DNA of 64,000 bases from Chitinophaga tropicalis (lineage in GTDB: Bacteria > Bacteroidota > Bacteroidia > Chitinophagales > Chitinophagaceae): the NCBI RefSeq assembly GCF_009758205.1, contig NZ_WRXN01000001.1, forward strand, positions 62,001 to 126,000. The letters are read 5' to 3'. The position numbers were made by a program, and so were the translations under genes. The notes under the pieces were generated by a model. The model did no database searches, was not told the DNA's origin, and was given only the letters and a program-made list of their open reading frames with translations. Below are positions 45,004 to 53,188 of the stretch, in pieces; within the stretch, counting starts at the first letter, position 1; each line of letters begins with the position of its first letter.

Positions 45004-45774
45004 ATGAAATTAATATACATTTTCCTGACCAATCTTTTACTTGGCTATAGCATTACCCATGTAAAAGCCCAAACAATTTCTTTTCCTGATGAAAATTTCA
45101 AAGAAGCTTTGATAGCCGAAGGCCTCGATGCAAATAACGATGGCAACATTCAAAAATCAGAAATAGCAGATGTTAAAAAACTGCATGTAAATAATGCTAA
45201 CATCTCTTCAGTAGTAGGCATCAAAAATTTTACGAATCTTGAAAACTTTGCTTTTCTTAACAACGATCTAAAAACTGTTGACCTGGAGGGGATGAAAAAT
45301 CTGAAATTCGTTTATGGCAATGGAAATCAGATTACAGAACTGAAGCTGAAAGGCTGCACAATGGTGGAAGTGATTTTTATGGATCAAAACCAACTGTCTA
45401 CCGTTGACCTTACAGGACTTACAGAGTTAAGGGACATACGAATAAACGTGAATAAGCTGCAAAGGATAGATCTAAGCAATAAACCTAAACTGGAAAAAGT
45501 ACAGCTTTTCAGAAATAAACTAATCGAATTCAAAGCTAATGGCTCTCTGGAACTGAAAGATATAGATCTCTCTAATAACCTGATAACTGAAGTTGACCTG
45601 AGACTTTTTACTAAGCTCGTTTTGGTTGATTTTACCAATAACCCGTTAAGAAAAATCAATGTTACAGGCCTGAGTAAACTCGAAACACTGTATTGTGAAC
45701 CAATATCTCAGACCAGCTATATTACACAGTTAAACACCTGCGGGCTTATCAGTCTCAAAGAGCTTAAGTGGTGA
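45004..45774 (+). CDS. Secreted leucine-rich-repeat-like protein with an EF-hand-type loop
   Basis: 256 residues from ATG 45004 (MKLIYIFLTNLL; the GTG at 44980 adds no signal features). Signal peptide to about residue 22, then D42-x-N-x-D-G-N-I-x-x-x-E53, a full 12-residue Ca-binding loop, followed by irregular internalin-like repeats (VKKLHVNNANISSVVGIKNFTNLE, LRDIRINVNKLQRIDLSN, LKDIDLSNNLITEVDL). Suggests a surface or secreted binding protein. Confidence 0.7.
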   Translation: MKLIYIFLTNLLLGYSITHVKAQTISFPDENFKEALIAEGLDANNDGNIQKSEIADVKKLHVNNANISSVVGIKNFTNLENFAFLNNDLKTVDLEGMKNLKFVYGNGNQITELKLKGCTMVEVIFMDQNQLSTVDLTGLTELRDIRINVNKLQRIDLSNKPKLEKVQLFRNKLIEFKANGSLELKDIDLSNNLITEVDLRLFTKLVLVDFTNNPLRKINVTGLSKLETLYCEPISQTSYITQLNTCGLISLKELKW

Positions 45775-45959
45775 AACATTCTCAACACACACCTTAAAAT
45801 CATCTCCGCATCAAGTCCACATCAAGTCCACCTCTTCTCCAATGTTAAAGCATTGATAACTGCACTATGAAAGCTGTATAAGACTAGTATACCTCCTCTA
45901 TAACCCTCTAGGATCTCATCGCATCTCACCAGTCTTCCACAAAATTTTCTAAAGAAAAT

Positions 45960-46006
45960 TTTGCGAAACCAATTAGTTGCACGTATATTTGCAACCAGTT
46001 AGTTGC
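45960..46006 (+). promoter_or_regulatory. Promoter and operator of the DoxX-arsR-AHSA1 operon
   Basis: TTTG (45960-45963), 20-nt spacer, TATATTTG (45984-45991). Two near-identical 12-mers, CCAATTAGTTGC (45969-45980) and CCAGTTAGTTGC (45995-46006), bracket the -7 box, and GCAAC-N6-GTTGC (45991-46006... inner arms 45991-45995 and 46002-46006) forms a dyad over the start site. ArsR autoregulation is the likely use. Confidence 0.6.
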
Positions 46007-46028
46007 GATACTTAAACCAAAACTATAT

Positions 46029-46409
46029 ATGAAAGCTAAAATCCTCTTTGTTTTATGCCTCCTGGCAGGTCTGATGTTCGTTAATGCAGGACTGGATAAG
46101 TTCTTCCACTACATGCCGATGCCTAAAGATATGCCTGAGAAAATGGTAAAAGCCGGTATGGCATTTATGGAAATAGGCTGGCTCATGCCACTGGTTGGCG
46201 CTATTGAAATTCTTGGCGGCTTATTACTGATCTTCCCAAGAACCAGGGCGCTGGGAGCTATTGTTATTCTACCCGTTTTAGCAGGTATTCTGCTTGCCAA
46301 CATCTTCCTGGCTCCATCAGGTTTGCCCATTGCACTGGCATTGGTAGCAATCATTCTTTGGGTAATTATTGACAATTGGGAAAAGTACCTCCCAATGGTA
46401 AGGAAATGA
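46029..46409 (+). CDS. DoxX-like small membrane protein
   Basis: 126 residues with four membrane segments and the DoxX-type motifs MFVNAGLDKFFHYMPMP and EILGGLLLIFPRTRALGAIVIL. Start of a three-gene operon with an ArsR-type regulator and an AHSA1-type protein, 3 bp apart from arsR. Confidence 0.85.
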   Translation: MKAKILFVLCLLAGLMFVNAGLDKFFHYMPMPKDMPEKMVKAGMAFMEIGWLMPLVGAIEILGGLLLIFPRTRALGAIVILPVLAGILLANIFLAPSGLPIALALVAIILWVIIDNWEKYLPMVRK

Positions 46410-46412
46410 TTT

Positions 46413-46730
46413 ATGAGACGAGATATCTTTCAAGCCATTGCCGACCCTACAAGAAGAGCTATCATTGCTCTGATTGCAGTACAGGCAATGACACCTAACG
46501 CTATCGCTGAGCATTTTGATACAACACGACAGGCAATTTCAAAACATTTGAAAGTTTTAACTGAATGCGAACTAGTGAAACAGGAACACCAGGGCAGGGA
46601 AATATACTATCAACTTGAAATTGACAAAATGAAAGAAATAGATAAATGGCTGGAACAGTTCAGAAAGATATGGGAAAGCCGATTTCAACAACTAGATCAA
46701 CTTCTATCCATCATAAAAAAAGGAAAATAA
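46413..46730 (+). CDS. ArsR-family winged-helix regulator
   Basis: 105 residues: DIFQAIADPTRRAIIALIAV, recognition region TPNAIAEHFDTTRQAISKHLKVLTE, and wing REIYYQLE. No Cys pair for metal, so this belongs to the ArsR group coupled with AHSA1/SRPBCC enzymes. Its stop overlaps the next start (TAATG). Confidence 0.92.
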   Translation: MRRDIFQAIADPTRRAIIALIAVQAMTPNAIAEHFDTTRQAISKHLKVLTECELVKQEHQGREIYYQLEIDKMKEIDKWLEQFRKIWESRFQQLDQLLSIIKKGK

Positions 46731-47233
46731 TGACACCCACTTTGCAATTCGACTTCATCGCAGATAAGGTAAAAAATACGCTGACCGTCAGACGTGAATT
46801 TTTAGCCGGCAGGCAGTTAGTTTGGGATTGTTATACCCAAAGAGAATTACTTGACAGGTGGTTTGCACCCGCTCCATTAACCACAAAGACGAAATCTATG
46901 GATTTTCGCGAGGGGGGCCACTGGCATTATGCAATGGTAGAACCAAACGGTACAGAATACTGGGGCTATACAGAATATCTGAAAATAAAACCGATTGACT
47001 ATTACACATCACTGGATGCTTTCAGCAATGCAGAAGGTGAAATAAATAATGATCTGCCGCGCGCAGAGTGGCTTGTAACCTTTACTGATAAAGGAGAAAA
47101 CGCTTTGGTAGAAACCATCGTTGCATATAAATCCCTTTCAGACCTGGAAACAGTTATCCAGATGGGCATGGAACAGGGAATGATGGCAACCCTCCAGAAA
47201 CTTGACGAACTGTTATTGACCATAAGTAAATAG
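46730..47233 (+). CDS. AHSA1/SRPBCC domain protein
   Basis: 167 residues from ATG 46730 (MTPTLQFDF). Typical AHSA1 features TLTVRREFLAGRQLVWDCYTQRELLDRWFAP and MDFREGGHWHYAMVEPNG. Hydrophobic ligand-binding fold; the ligand is unknown. Translationally coupled to arsR. Confidence 0.9.
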   Translation: MTPTLQFDFIADKVKNTLTVRREFLAGRQLVWDCYTQRELLDRWFAPAPLTTKTKSMDFREGGHWHYAMVEPNGTEYWGYTEYLKIKPIDYYTSLDAFSNAEGEINNDLPRAEWLVTFTDKGENALVETIVAYKSLSDLETVIQMGMEQGMMATLQKLDELLLTISK

Positions 47234-47268
47234 TGCTTAAACTTAAGCACTGCACTTCACTGGAATTC

Positions 47269-47302
47269 AAAAGCCTTCAGGTTTGCTTACCTGGAGGCTT
47301 TT
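47269..47302 (+). terminator. Terminator after the ArsR operon
   Basis: 14-bp stem AAAAGCCTTCAGGT / ACCTGGAGGCTTTT (one T-G) with a 6-nt loop and following T-run. An additional AGTGCTTAA / TTAAGCACT dyad lies at 47232-47251. Confidence 0.8.
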
Positions 47303-47450
47303 CCTTTTTGATAAGCTCTTATACCCAATACCCACTGGAAAGACTTGCATTTTAACAGATTTAACCCCATCTTTATCTACCTGTTATCTTCTCAATATAT
47401 CAACAGTCAGTTCATATATTGGCATTGTTCCACAATTCAAATGAAAAATA

Positions 47451-48548
47451 ATGTTCGAAAGCGCCAACCAGGAATCCCTTTTATCGACCAAACCACATTT
47501 TGAAATTCTGGATGGGCTCAGGGGGCTTGCTGCCATCGCGGTTGTAATATTCCATTTCATGGAGATCGCCGTTCCGGATTATCGCAATAATCTCATTTCC
47601 CACGCCTACCTTGCTGTCGATTTCTTCTTCTGCCTCTCAGGCTTTGTCATTGCCTACGCTTATGACCAGAGAATTGCTAAAATCGGTATAGCACAGTTTT
47701 TCAAACTAAGGCTCATCCGCCTGCATCCCCTGGTTATTATAGGTTCGGTGATCGGTCTGCTGGTCTTTATATTCGACCCGTTTACCAACCTCTATCAGAC
47801 CTATGCAGATAAAACATTACTGCTGTTCTTATCCTCATGCCTGATGATCCCGTATCCTGCAATACGTGAAAGGTTCTTTTGTCTTTTCCATCTGAACCCG
47901 CCAACATGGTCATTATTCTGGGAGTATATCGCCAATATCTTTTACGCCCTGATCCTTGTCCGTTTAGGAAATAAAATTCTCTGGCTGCTGACCGCCATAG
48001 CCGCCATCGTGCTGTTCTATGAATCAAAACAATCTCATTATCTGGGTGTAGGATGGGGCGGAGATAATGCTGCTGGCGGAGCTATAAGGGTAAGCTATTC
48101 ATTCCTCGCCGGATTACTTATTTATAGGTCCGGATGGAATATCCGGTCAAAACTTGGGTTTATTCCAATAGGAATACTGCTGCTACTTGCCTTTATGATA
48201 CCATTTTCTAAAACGTACAACTGGTTTGTAGATCCGCTGGTAGTAGTTTTCTATTTCCCCGTTCTTGTTATGCTTGGAGCCGGAGTTCAGGCCAATACTA
48301 CAGGTCAGAAGATCTGTCAGTTCTCGGGAGATATCTCATATCCTATTTACATGATCCACTATCCCTTTATATGGCTGTTCATGAGCTATGTTGAAAAACA
48401 TAAGCCTTCACTGGCCGTGATGTCCCTGATCACGGTAGTTGGCACCATTTCATTGATATTATTGGCATATCTGATATTGAAATACGTGGATGATCCACTC
48501 CGCAAATTCTTAAAGAACAGGAGACCGGCGCCCAATGTTGCCGGTTAA
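47451..48548 (+). CDS. Acyltransferase family 3 membrane protein
   Basis: 365 residues, about ten membrane segments. N-terminal motif EILDGLRGLAAIAVVIFHF with the conserved His, then LRLIRLHPLVIIGSV. O-acetylation of a surface glycan is the usual role of the OafA-like family. Confidence 0.9.
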   Translation: MFESANQESLLSTKPHFEILDGLRGLAAIAVVIFHFMEIAVPDYRNNLISHAYLAVDFFFCLSGFVIAYAYDQRIAKIGIAQFFKLRLIRLHPLVIIGSVIGLLVFIFDPFTNLYQTYADKTLLLFLSSCLMIPYPAIRERFFCLFHLNPPTWSLFWEYIANIFYALILVRLGNKILWLLTAIAAIVLFYESKQSHYLGVGWGGDNAAGGAIRVSYSFLAGLLIYRSGWNIRSKLGFIPIGILLLLAFMIPFSKTYNWFVDPLVVVFYFPVLVMLGAGVQANTTGQKICQFSGDISYPIYMIHYPFIWLFMSYVEKHKPSLAVMSLITVVGTISLILLAYLILKYVDDPLRKFLKNRRPAPNVAG

Positions 48549-48551
48549 CAG

Positions 48552-48588
48552 AATAAAAGAGCCCGTGCTTAGCACGGGCTCTTTTATT
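48552..48588. terminator. Bidirectional terminator
   Basis: 17-bp stem AATAAAAGAGCCCGTGC / GCACGGGCTCTTTTATT with a 3-nt loop between convergent genes. Confidence 0.92.
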
Positions 48589-49344
48589 TTATCGCTGATT
48601 TTCAGGTTGTGCTATCCATTCAGCATACCTCGTATCACCCAGGTAAACAGCTGCAGACGGAGCCAATGTATCAGCTTCAATCAGAGCGCCTGAGTATAAA
48701 GCCTGCGCATCAGCAACAACGTCATAGCTTTTATGGGTTGCGGCAACATATTGCTTTATCCACGCCGTCATATCAAATTTCTCAGGGCCACCTATCTCCA
48801 GTATTTTATTAACGGGGCTGCCAGTCGCCGTTTTTGCCAGGAAAGCAGCCACGTCCCTGCTTGCAATAGGCTGAATATTGGCATCAGGTAAAACCACTTT
48901 CTCTCCAACGGTACCCATACAGACAATCCCACCGGCAAATTCAAAGAATTGTGTGGCATGCACAATAGTGTAAGGAATACCGGAAGCTTTTATCAGGTCT
49001 TCCTGTACTTGCTTAGCACGAAAATAACCGCTTGCCTGTAATTTCTGCGTACCTACCACAGAAAGGGCAATATGATGCTGTACACCAGCCTTCTTTTCTG
49101 CGGCCAGCAGGTTCCCGTTAGAAGTTTTAAAGAAGTTCATCACAGCGGTGTCTTCAAATGAAGGAGAGTTTGATACATCTACCACTACATCGGCATTTTG
49201 CAAAGCTCTCTCCAGGCCTTCTCCGGTAAGTGTATTCACACCGGTATTAGGAGAAGCAGCTACTACCTCGTTTCCGGTTTTCTGTAACAGACTTACTAAC
49301 TGGCTACCGATAAGGCCGGTACCACCTATTACAACTATTTTCAT
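48589..49344 (-). CDS. NmrA-like NAD(P)-binding protein
   Basis: 251 residues. Rossmann motif IGGTGLIGSQLV at the start, later YFRAKQVQEDLIKASGIPYTIVHATQF. Atypical SDR group; likely quinone/NADPH-linked reductase or sensor. Transcribed in the direction of two Crp/Fnr-like genes upstream (72-bp gap). Confidence 0.88.
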   Translation of the reverse strand: MKIVVIGGTGLIGSQLVSLLQKTGNEVVAASPNTGVNTLTGEGLERALQNADVVVDVSNSPSFEDTAVMNFFKTSNGNLLAAEKKAGVQHHIALSVVGTQKLQASGYFRAKQVQEDLIKASGIPYTIVHATQFFEFAGGIVCMGTVGEKVVLPDANIQPIASRDVAAFLAKTATGSPVNKILEIGGPEKFDMTAWIKQYVAATHKSYDVVADAQALYSGALIEADTLAPSAAVYLGDTRYAEWIAQPENQR

Positions 49345-49416
49345 CTCTTAAATTTTTTAGAGGTTATCGTATGGTGCAAAGATGAAAATAGCTGTATTGA
49401 AATAACTTAAGCTGGT

Positions 49417-49989
49417 TTAAGAAATGTATCCCGCCTCAAATTCCTTAAATGTCTCTAATGAAATACCTATATATGAAGCCAGAATGTGGCCGGGGATCCT
49501 TTGATATAATTCAGGGTAAGTATTTTTGAAATAACTATAGAAGTCCTCCTTTGAAATAGTAGCATAGATCTTCTGCTTATGCAAAGCCGCACCGTAAGCC
49601 CGTTGATGGATATTGTTAAAATACACCGCAAGCAACGGATAAGCCAATAGCAACGCATCATAATCTCTTTTACTGATAACCGCTACAGTAGTATCTTCAG
49701 TTGCGGCAATACCCAACGTAGCAGGCTTTACATCGGGAAAAGTCTTATAATCCGTAAGCCACCAGTTCTCTAATGCAAAATGAATAACATGCTTCTCTTC
49801 TGAATAAGTATAGTACAAATGAAGCATTCCCTGGCAAACAAAGAACAACCTCTCGCAAGACATATTCTCTGTCAGCAGCTCTTCATCTTTTTTAAACTCC
49901 TCAATAGAAAAATGTGGTATTATCCTGTCAATAGAATCCTTTAGCTCCGGTACTAACTTTAAGATATGGCTCTCTAAAACCTGTAACAT
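49417..49989 (-). CDS. Crp/Fnr-like regulator with degraded recognition helix
   Basis: 190 residues from ATG 49987-49989 (MLQVLESH); two upstream residues come from a TTG. Cyclic-nucleotide-binding-like fold with FALENWWLTD. The C-terminus QRIPGHILASYIGISLETFKEFEAGYIS aligns with the HTH of its upstream tandem neighbour, but the recognition helix residues (S-L-R) are lost, so DNA binding is doubtful. Starts 2 nt after the upstream gene stop. Confidence 0.75.
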   Translation of the reverse strand: MLQVLESHILKLVPELKDSIDRIIPHFSIEEFKKDEELLTENMSCERLFFVCQGMLHLYYTYSEEKHVIHFALENWWLTDYKTFPDVKPATLGIAATEDTTVAVISKRDYDALLLAYPLLAVYFNNIHQRAYGAALHKQKIYATISKEDFYSYFKNTYPELYQRIPGHILASYIGISLETFKEFEAGYIS

Positions 49990-49991
49990 GA

Positions 49992-50573
49992 TCAATGCTT
50001 TTGTGTGGCTAATTTCTTTCTCAATTCACTAAGGTACTCTGGCGTAAAACCCAGAAAAGAAGCCAGGATCTTCTGGGGAATACGTTGCACAAAATCCGGA
50101 TATAGCTGGCTGAAGAAAACGTAAAACTCATTTTTAGGAAGACGGGTAATATAATTTATCCTGAACAGGGAAGCTGTATAAGCCCGCTCATAAACTAACC
50201 GAAAGTACTTCTCCATTACCGGGTGTTCATTCAGCAGCCTTTGGTATCCTTTATAATCTATAGCCAGCACTTCGCTGGCTTCCAATGCCTGTATACTGAA
50301 GACTGCTTTCTTTCCTGTCTTAAATGCATCCAGGTCAGTCATCCACCAGTTTTCCAAAGCAAACTGAATAGTTTGTTCTACACCGTTATTATCCAGGAAA
50401 TATAAACGTAAACAGCCCTTTACCACGAAATAGTAATACCCGCAGTTTTTCCCTTCCTCTAAAAGAACCTGCTTCTTTTTCACAGCATAAGATTCAAATG
50501 CAGCCATAATAGCTGGCTGATCAAATGCCGCATTATCAGTAATTCTGTTTATATGGTGAATGATGGGATGCAT
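49992..50573 (-). CDS. Crp/Fnr family transcription regulator
   Basis: 193 residues: sensor beta-barrel (FALENWWMTDLDAF) and C-terminal winged helix with YPDFVQRIPQKILASFLGFTPEYLSELRKKL, intact recognition helix. Tandem paralogue of the downstream gene. No Cys cluster for Fnr-type sensing. Confidence 0.85.
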   Translation of the reverse strand: MHPIIHHINRITDNAAFDQPAIMAAFESYAVKKKQVLLEEGKNCGYYYFVVKGCLRLYFLDNNGVEQTIQFALENWWMTDLDAFKTGKKAVFSIQALEASEVLAIDYKGYQRLLNEHPVMEKYFRLVYERAYTASLFRINYITRLPKNEFYVFFSQLYPDFVQRIPQKILASFLGFTPEYLSELRKKLATQKH

Positions 50574-50663
50574 TTTACCTGTATGACGCAGCTAAAATAC
50601 AAAATTAAGTGCTCATGCTCATGTTGCTAAATGGAAAAGACGGATCATGTAATCCGCCTTTTC

Positions 50664-51458
50664 TTATTCCGCTAATCTGGTAAACAATCCGCTCAACTCA
50701 ACAGGCACAGTCACCATAGCATCATGGCCAGTATTTAATTCAAGGTAAGTCCATAAGGGATTACTCCGTGCTTCCCCGCTCATCTTTTTTATGATAGGAA
50801 GTTGCTTTTCGGTACAGGAAATATAAACAAGCGGCACATTGTTACCATAGGCATGTTTCAATGTCAGCTTCTGCGCAAAGGTATTGAACGGCTGGGGAGT
50901 AAGCCTTTCATTTACCCATTTAGCTTTGCCCTTGTCTGTCACTCCAAATTCTTCTGCAGGAATAATGGGTGCAATATTCTGTTTCTTCTCCACAAATTTT
51001 CCCATTGCAGTTTGCACTTCTTTAAATTGTGTAGAAAGAGGGCTTTCGCCATTATGTACGATCATCGCATCAAGAAAAACCAGTTTATTCAAACGGCCGG
51101 GAATACTATCTGCAACGCCCGCAATTACAGTACCCGCATAACTATGTCCCACTAAAACCACATTATGCAGATCTTCCATCTCTATAAAATTAATAATGTC
51201 TGTAATGTGCGTTTGCAGATTAATGCCCTCATTGATAACGTTCTTATGCTCACCCAAACCGCTCAGTGTTGGCGTATACGCACGGAATCCCTTTTCCCTC
51301 AACTGCCAGCTAACCTCCTGCCAGCACCAGCCGCCATGCCAGGCCCCATGCACCAGAACAAACACAGGTTTTCCGGATTGATGCTGCGCTGCCACCCCAC
51401 TGGCTCCTACAAATAACAACACGATAAGTGTCACTAAGAAATACTTTACTAAACTCAT
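50664..51458 (-). CDS. Secreted alpha/beta hydrolase
   Basis: 264 residues from ATG 51456-51458 (MSLVKYFLVTLIV; an ATG 9 nt earlier is also possible) with signal peptide ending VAAQ. Catalytic Ser in VGHSYAGTV, Asp region KLVFLDAMIV and His in NTGHDAMV; HGAWHGGWCWQEVSWQL marks the hydroxynitrile-lyase/salicylate-esterase-like branch. Divergent from an HxlR gene across a dyad. Confidence 0.9.
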   Translation of the reverse strand: MSLVKYFLVTLIVLLFVGASGVAAQHQSGKPVFVLVHGAWHGGWCWQEVSWQLREKGFRAYTPTLSGLGEHKNVINEGINLQTHITDIINFIEMEDLHNVVLVGHSYAGTVIAGVADSIPGRLNKLVFLDAMIVHNGESPLSTQFKEVQTAMGKFVEKKQNIAPIIPAEEFGVTDKGKAKWVNERLTPQPFNTFAQKLTLKHAYGNNVPLVYISCTEKQLPIIKKMSGEARSNPLWTYLELNTGHDAMVTVPVELSGLFTRLAE

Positions 51459-51483
51459 TGTTTTCAATTTTAATACCTTTGAG

Positions 51484-51514
51484 CAAAAGTAAATCCGGTC
51501 AGAAATGCGAACAA
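51484..51514 (-). promoter_or_regulatory. Promoter of the alpha/beta hydrolase gene
   Basis: On the minus strand TTG (51512-51514), 20-nt spacer, TACTTTTG (51484-51491). The HxlR-type dyad begins at 51515, directly upstream. Confidence 0.55.
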
Positions 51515-51536
51515 TAACTCACCCGAAAGTGAGTTA
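51515..51536. promoter_or_regulatory. HxlR operator-like dyad A (TAACTCAC-N6-GTGAGTTA)
   Basis: Perfect 8-bp arms with a 6-nt spacer CCGAAA, between divergent hydrolase and hxlR genes. Same arm-N6-arm layout as the other three HxlR loci. Confidence 0.6.
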
Positions 51537-51560
51537 CCCATCCTTAAATCCATCATCAAT

Positions 51561-51923
51561 ATGTCCAGTGAAATAAAGGAACTTTCAACAAATGTTGAGA
51601 ACCTGCGCATACTGGCAGAAGCCTGTAATGTGAACGCCATTCTGGGTTGCATAGGGCTCCGCTGGAAAATGCAGGTCCTCTATTGTATTGCAAACGATGT
51701 TTACCAGTTCAGCAAACTGAAGAAGGTTTTCCCTACGCTTTCTGATCAGGTGCTGGGTAAAAGAATATTTGAATTGCAGGAGACGGAACTGATCGTCAAA
51801 ACAGAAATTCCCAATACCGTTCCCCAACAGATTAAATATACAGTTACTGACAAAGGTAGAGAACTGTTAGGTATTGTTCTGGACTTACACCAGTGGGGAG
51901 AAAGATGGAAAAATCAGAAATAG
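51561..51923 (+). CDS. HxlR-family regulator
   Basis: 120 residues. HxlR core LGCIGLRWKMQVLYCIANDVYQFSKLKKVFP and LSDQVLGKRIFELQETELI. Cys residues (AEACNVNAILGC, VLYCIAND) could sense thiol-reactive compounds, as in YodB-type members. Divergent from the hydrolase. Confidence 0.9.
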   Translation: MSSEIKELSTNVENLRILAEACNVNAILGCIGLRWKMQVLYCIANDVYQFSKLKKVFPTLSDQVLGKRIFELQETELIVKTEIPNTVPQQIKYTVTDKGRELLGIVLDLHQWGERWKNQK

Positions 51924-51925
51924 CT

Positions 51926-52567
51926 TTATTTATGTGCTTTAAAACTTAAAATAACTTCGTATGCAAAAAGAGGAACCGACCATCCCATCCAGATGAGAGA
52001 AGGAGAAGTATCCTCTAAAGTACCAAACCCGGTCTTCAGCAAATATTTTAGTGTAAGACCGGAAATAATGAATGCCACCGTTACTATATAACTTCGTGTC
52101 ATCCACTCCCGGTGTAGTTTAAATTTCCCTTGCAGGGCCGCCCTATAGGCTATAACAGTGGAAATGATCCAGACACTTACCCATACCTGCAACGAAAACG
52201 CATATGCCCAGTTCACATCGTATGCTGTAGTAAAACTGAGTATCATAGCACATACAGAGCTAAGTAGTATTGTCAGCAGATAGCCAATGCCCACCCACCT
52301 GTGCAGTTTAATATAGCGGGCCCTGAACCTGCTCCAGAATTGCATAGGCCCCAGTATCAACGCTCCGCCGCCTCCGGTAATATGAGCAATAAGCACCCAC
52401 CTCAGTGGAAAATACTTACCAAGAGCTTCCGGCGTCAGCTCCAGGAAATGATCAGCATCGCTCATAAATGACCGGGTCAGGCCAAAGATGATTAACCAGA
52501 ATACTACCTGTGGAACACTAATTAAACGGAACAGTGGTGTACGCAACGATCTCAGAAATTCAGACAT
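51926..52567 (-). CDS. DUF2306 membrane protein
   Basis: 213 residues, about six membrane segments, family motifs YIKLHRWVGIGYLL and KLHREWMTRSYIVTVAFI. Function unknown. Convergent with the hxlR gene next door (ends 2 bp apart) and divergent from a second hxlR gene. Confidence 0.88.
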   Translation of the reverse strand: MSEFLRSLRTPLFRLISVPQVVFWLIIFGLTRSFMSDADHFLELTPEALGKYFPLRWVLIAHITGGGGALILGPMQFWSRFRARYIKLHRWVGIGYLLTILLSSVCAMILSFTTAYDVNWAYAFSLQVWVSVWIISTVIAYRAALQGKFKLHREWMTRSYIVTVAFIISGLTLKYLLKTGFGTLEDTSPSLIWMGWSVPLFAYEVILSFKAHK

Positions 52568-52647
52568 TGTAAATACTTAAAAGGTGAATAATTGCCTGCA
52601 AATTCGGGAGATGGTCTTATTAAGAAAATAACCGGCATATTTTTCGG

Positions 52648-52669
52648 ATACCGAATAACTTTTCGGTAT
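52648..52669. promoter_or_regulatory. HxlR operator-like dyad B (ATACCGAA-N6-TTCGGTAT)
   Basis: Perfect 8-bp arms, 6-nt spacer TAACTT, between the DUF2306 gene and hxlR. Confidence 0.6.
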
Positions 52670-52719
52670 GAACGGTCAGGCCGTTACCACATAGAAAAGT
52701 TAACTTTACTATTAAAAAA

Positions 52720-53115
52720 ATGTACGAAAGAAAGATAAAAGAAGACCTTGACTGTGGCATCACCATAGCTATGAAAGTCTTTGGCGCCAAGTGGAAACCC
52801 TGTATCATCGACGCTATTGCCCGTGGCATCAGACGTCCAAGCGAGCTGCACCGCGAAATAGCGACTACCAGCCTCAGGGTGATTGAAATGCAGCTGAGCG
52901 AACTGGTAACTTACGGAGTGGTAACAAAGAAAATTTACACCGGTTTTCCTTTATGTGTAGAATACTTCCTGACCCCAATGGGCGAAAGTATATTACCCAT
53001 CCTGGAGCAATTGAATGCCTGGGGCCTCAAAAACAAAGATGCTGTACAACAGGTCAACAATTATCAAAGCATTGAAAAGGATGCATTGAGCCAGTACAGT
53101 TCCATTTGCCAATAG
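52720..53115 (+). CDS. HxlR-family regulator
   Basis: 131 residues; CGITIAMKVFGAKWKPCIIDAIARGIRRPSELHREI core. A Cys sits early in DCGITIAMK and in WKPC. Divergent from the DUF2306 gene with dyad B between. ada starts 74 bp after it. Confidence 0.9.
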   Translation: MYERKIKEDLDCGITIAMKVFGAKWKPCIIDAIARGIRRPSELHREIATTSLRVIEMQLSELVTYGVVTKKIYTGFPLCVEYFLTPMGESILPILEQLNAWGLKNKDAVQQVNNYQSIEKDALSQYSSICQ

Positions 53116-53188
53116 CCGGAAAATAGTTGTTAAATTTTCGGTTGCAGGCCAGGGCAGGCTGGTCTATCTTTGGATAAAAGAAATAATA

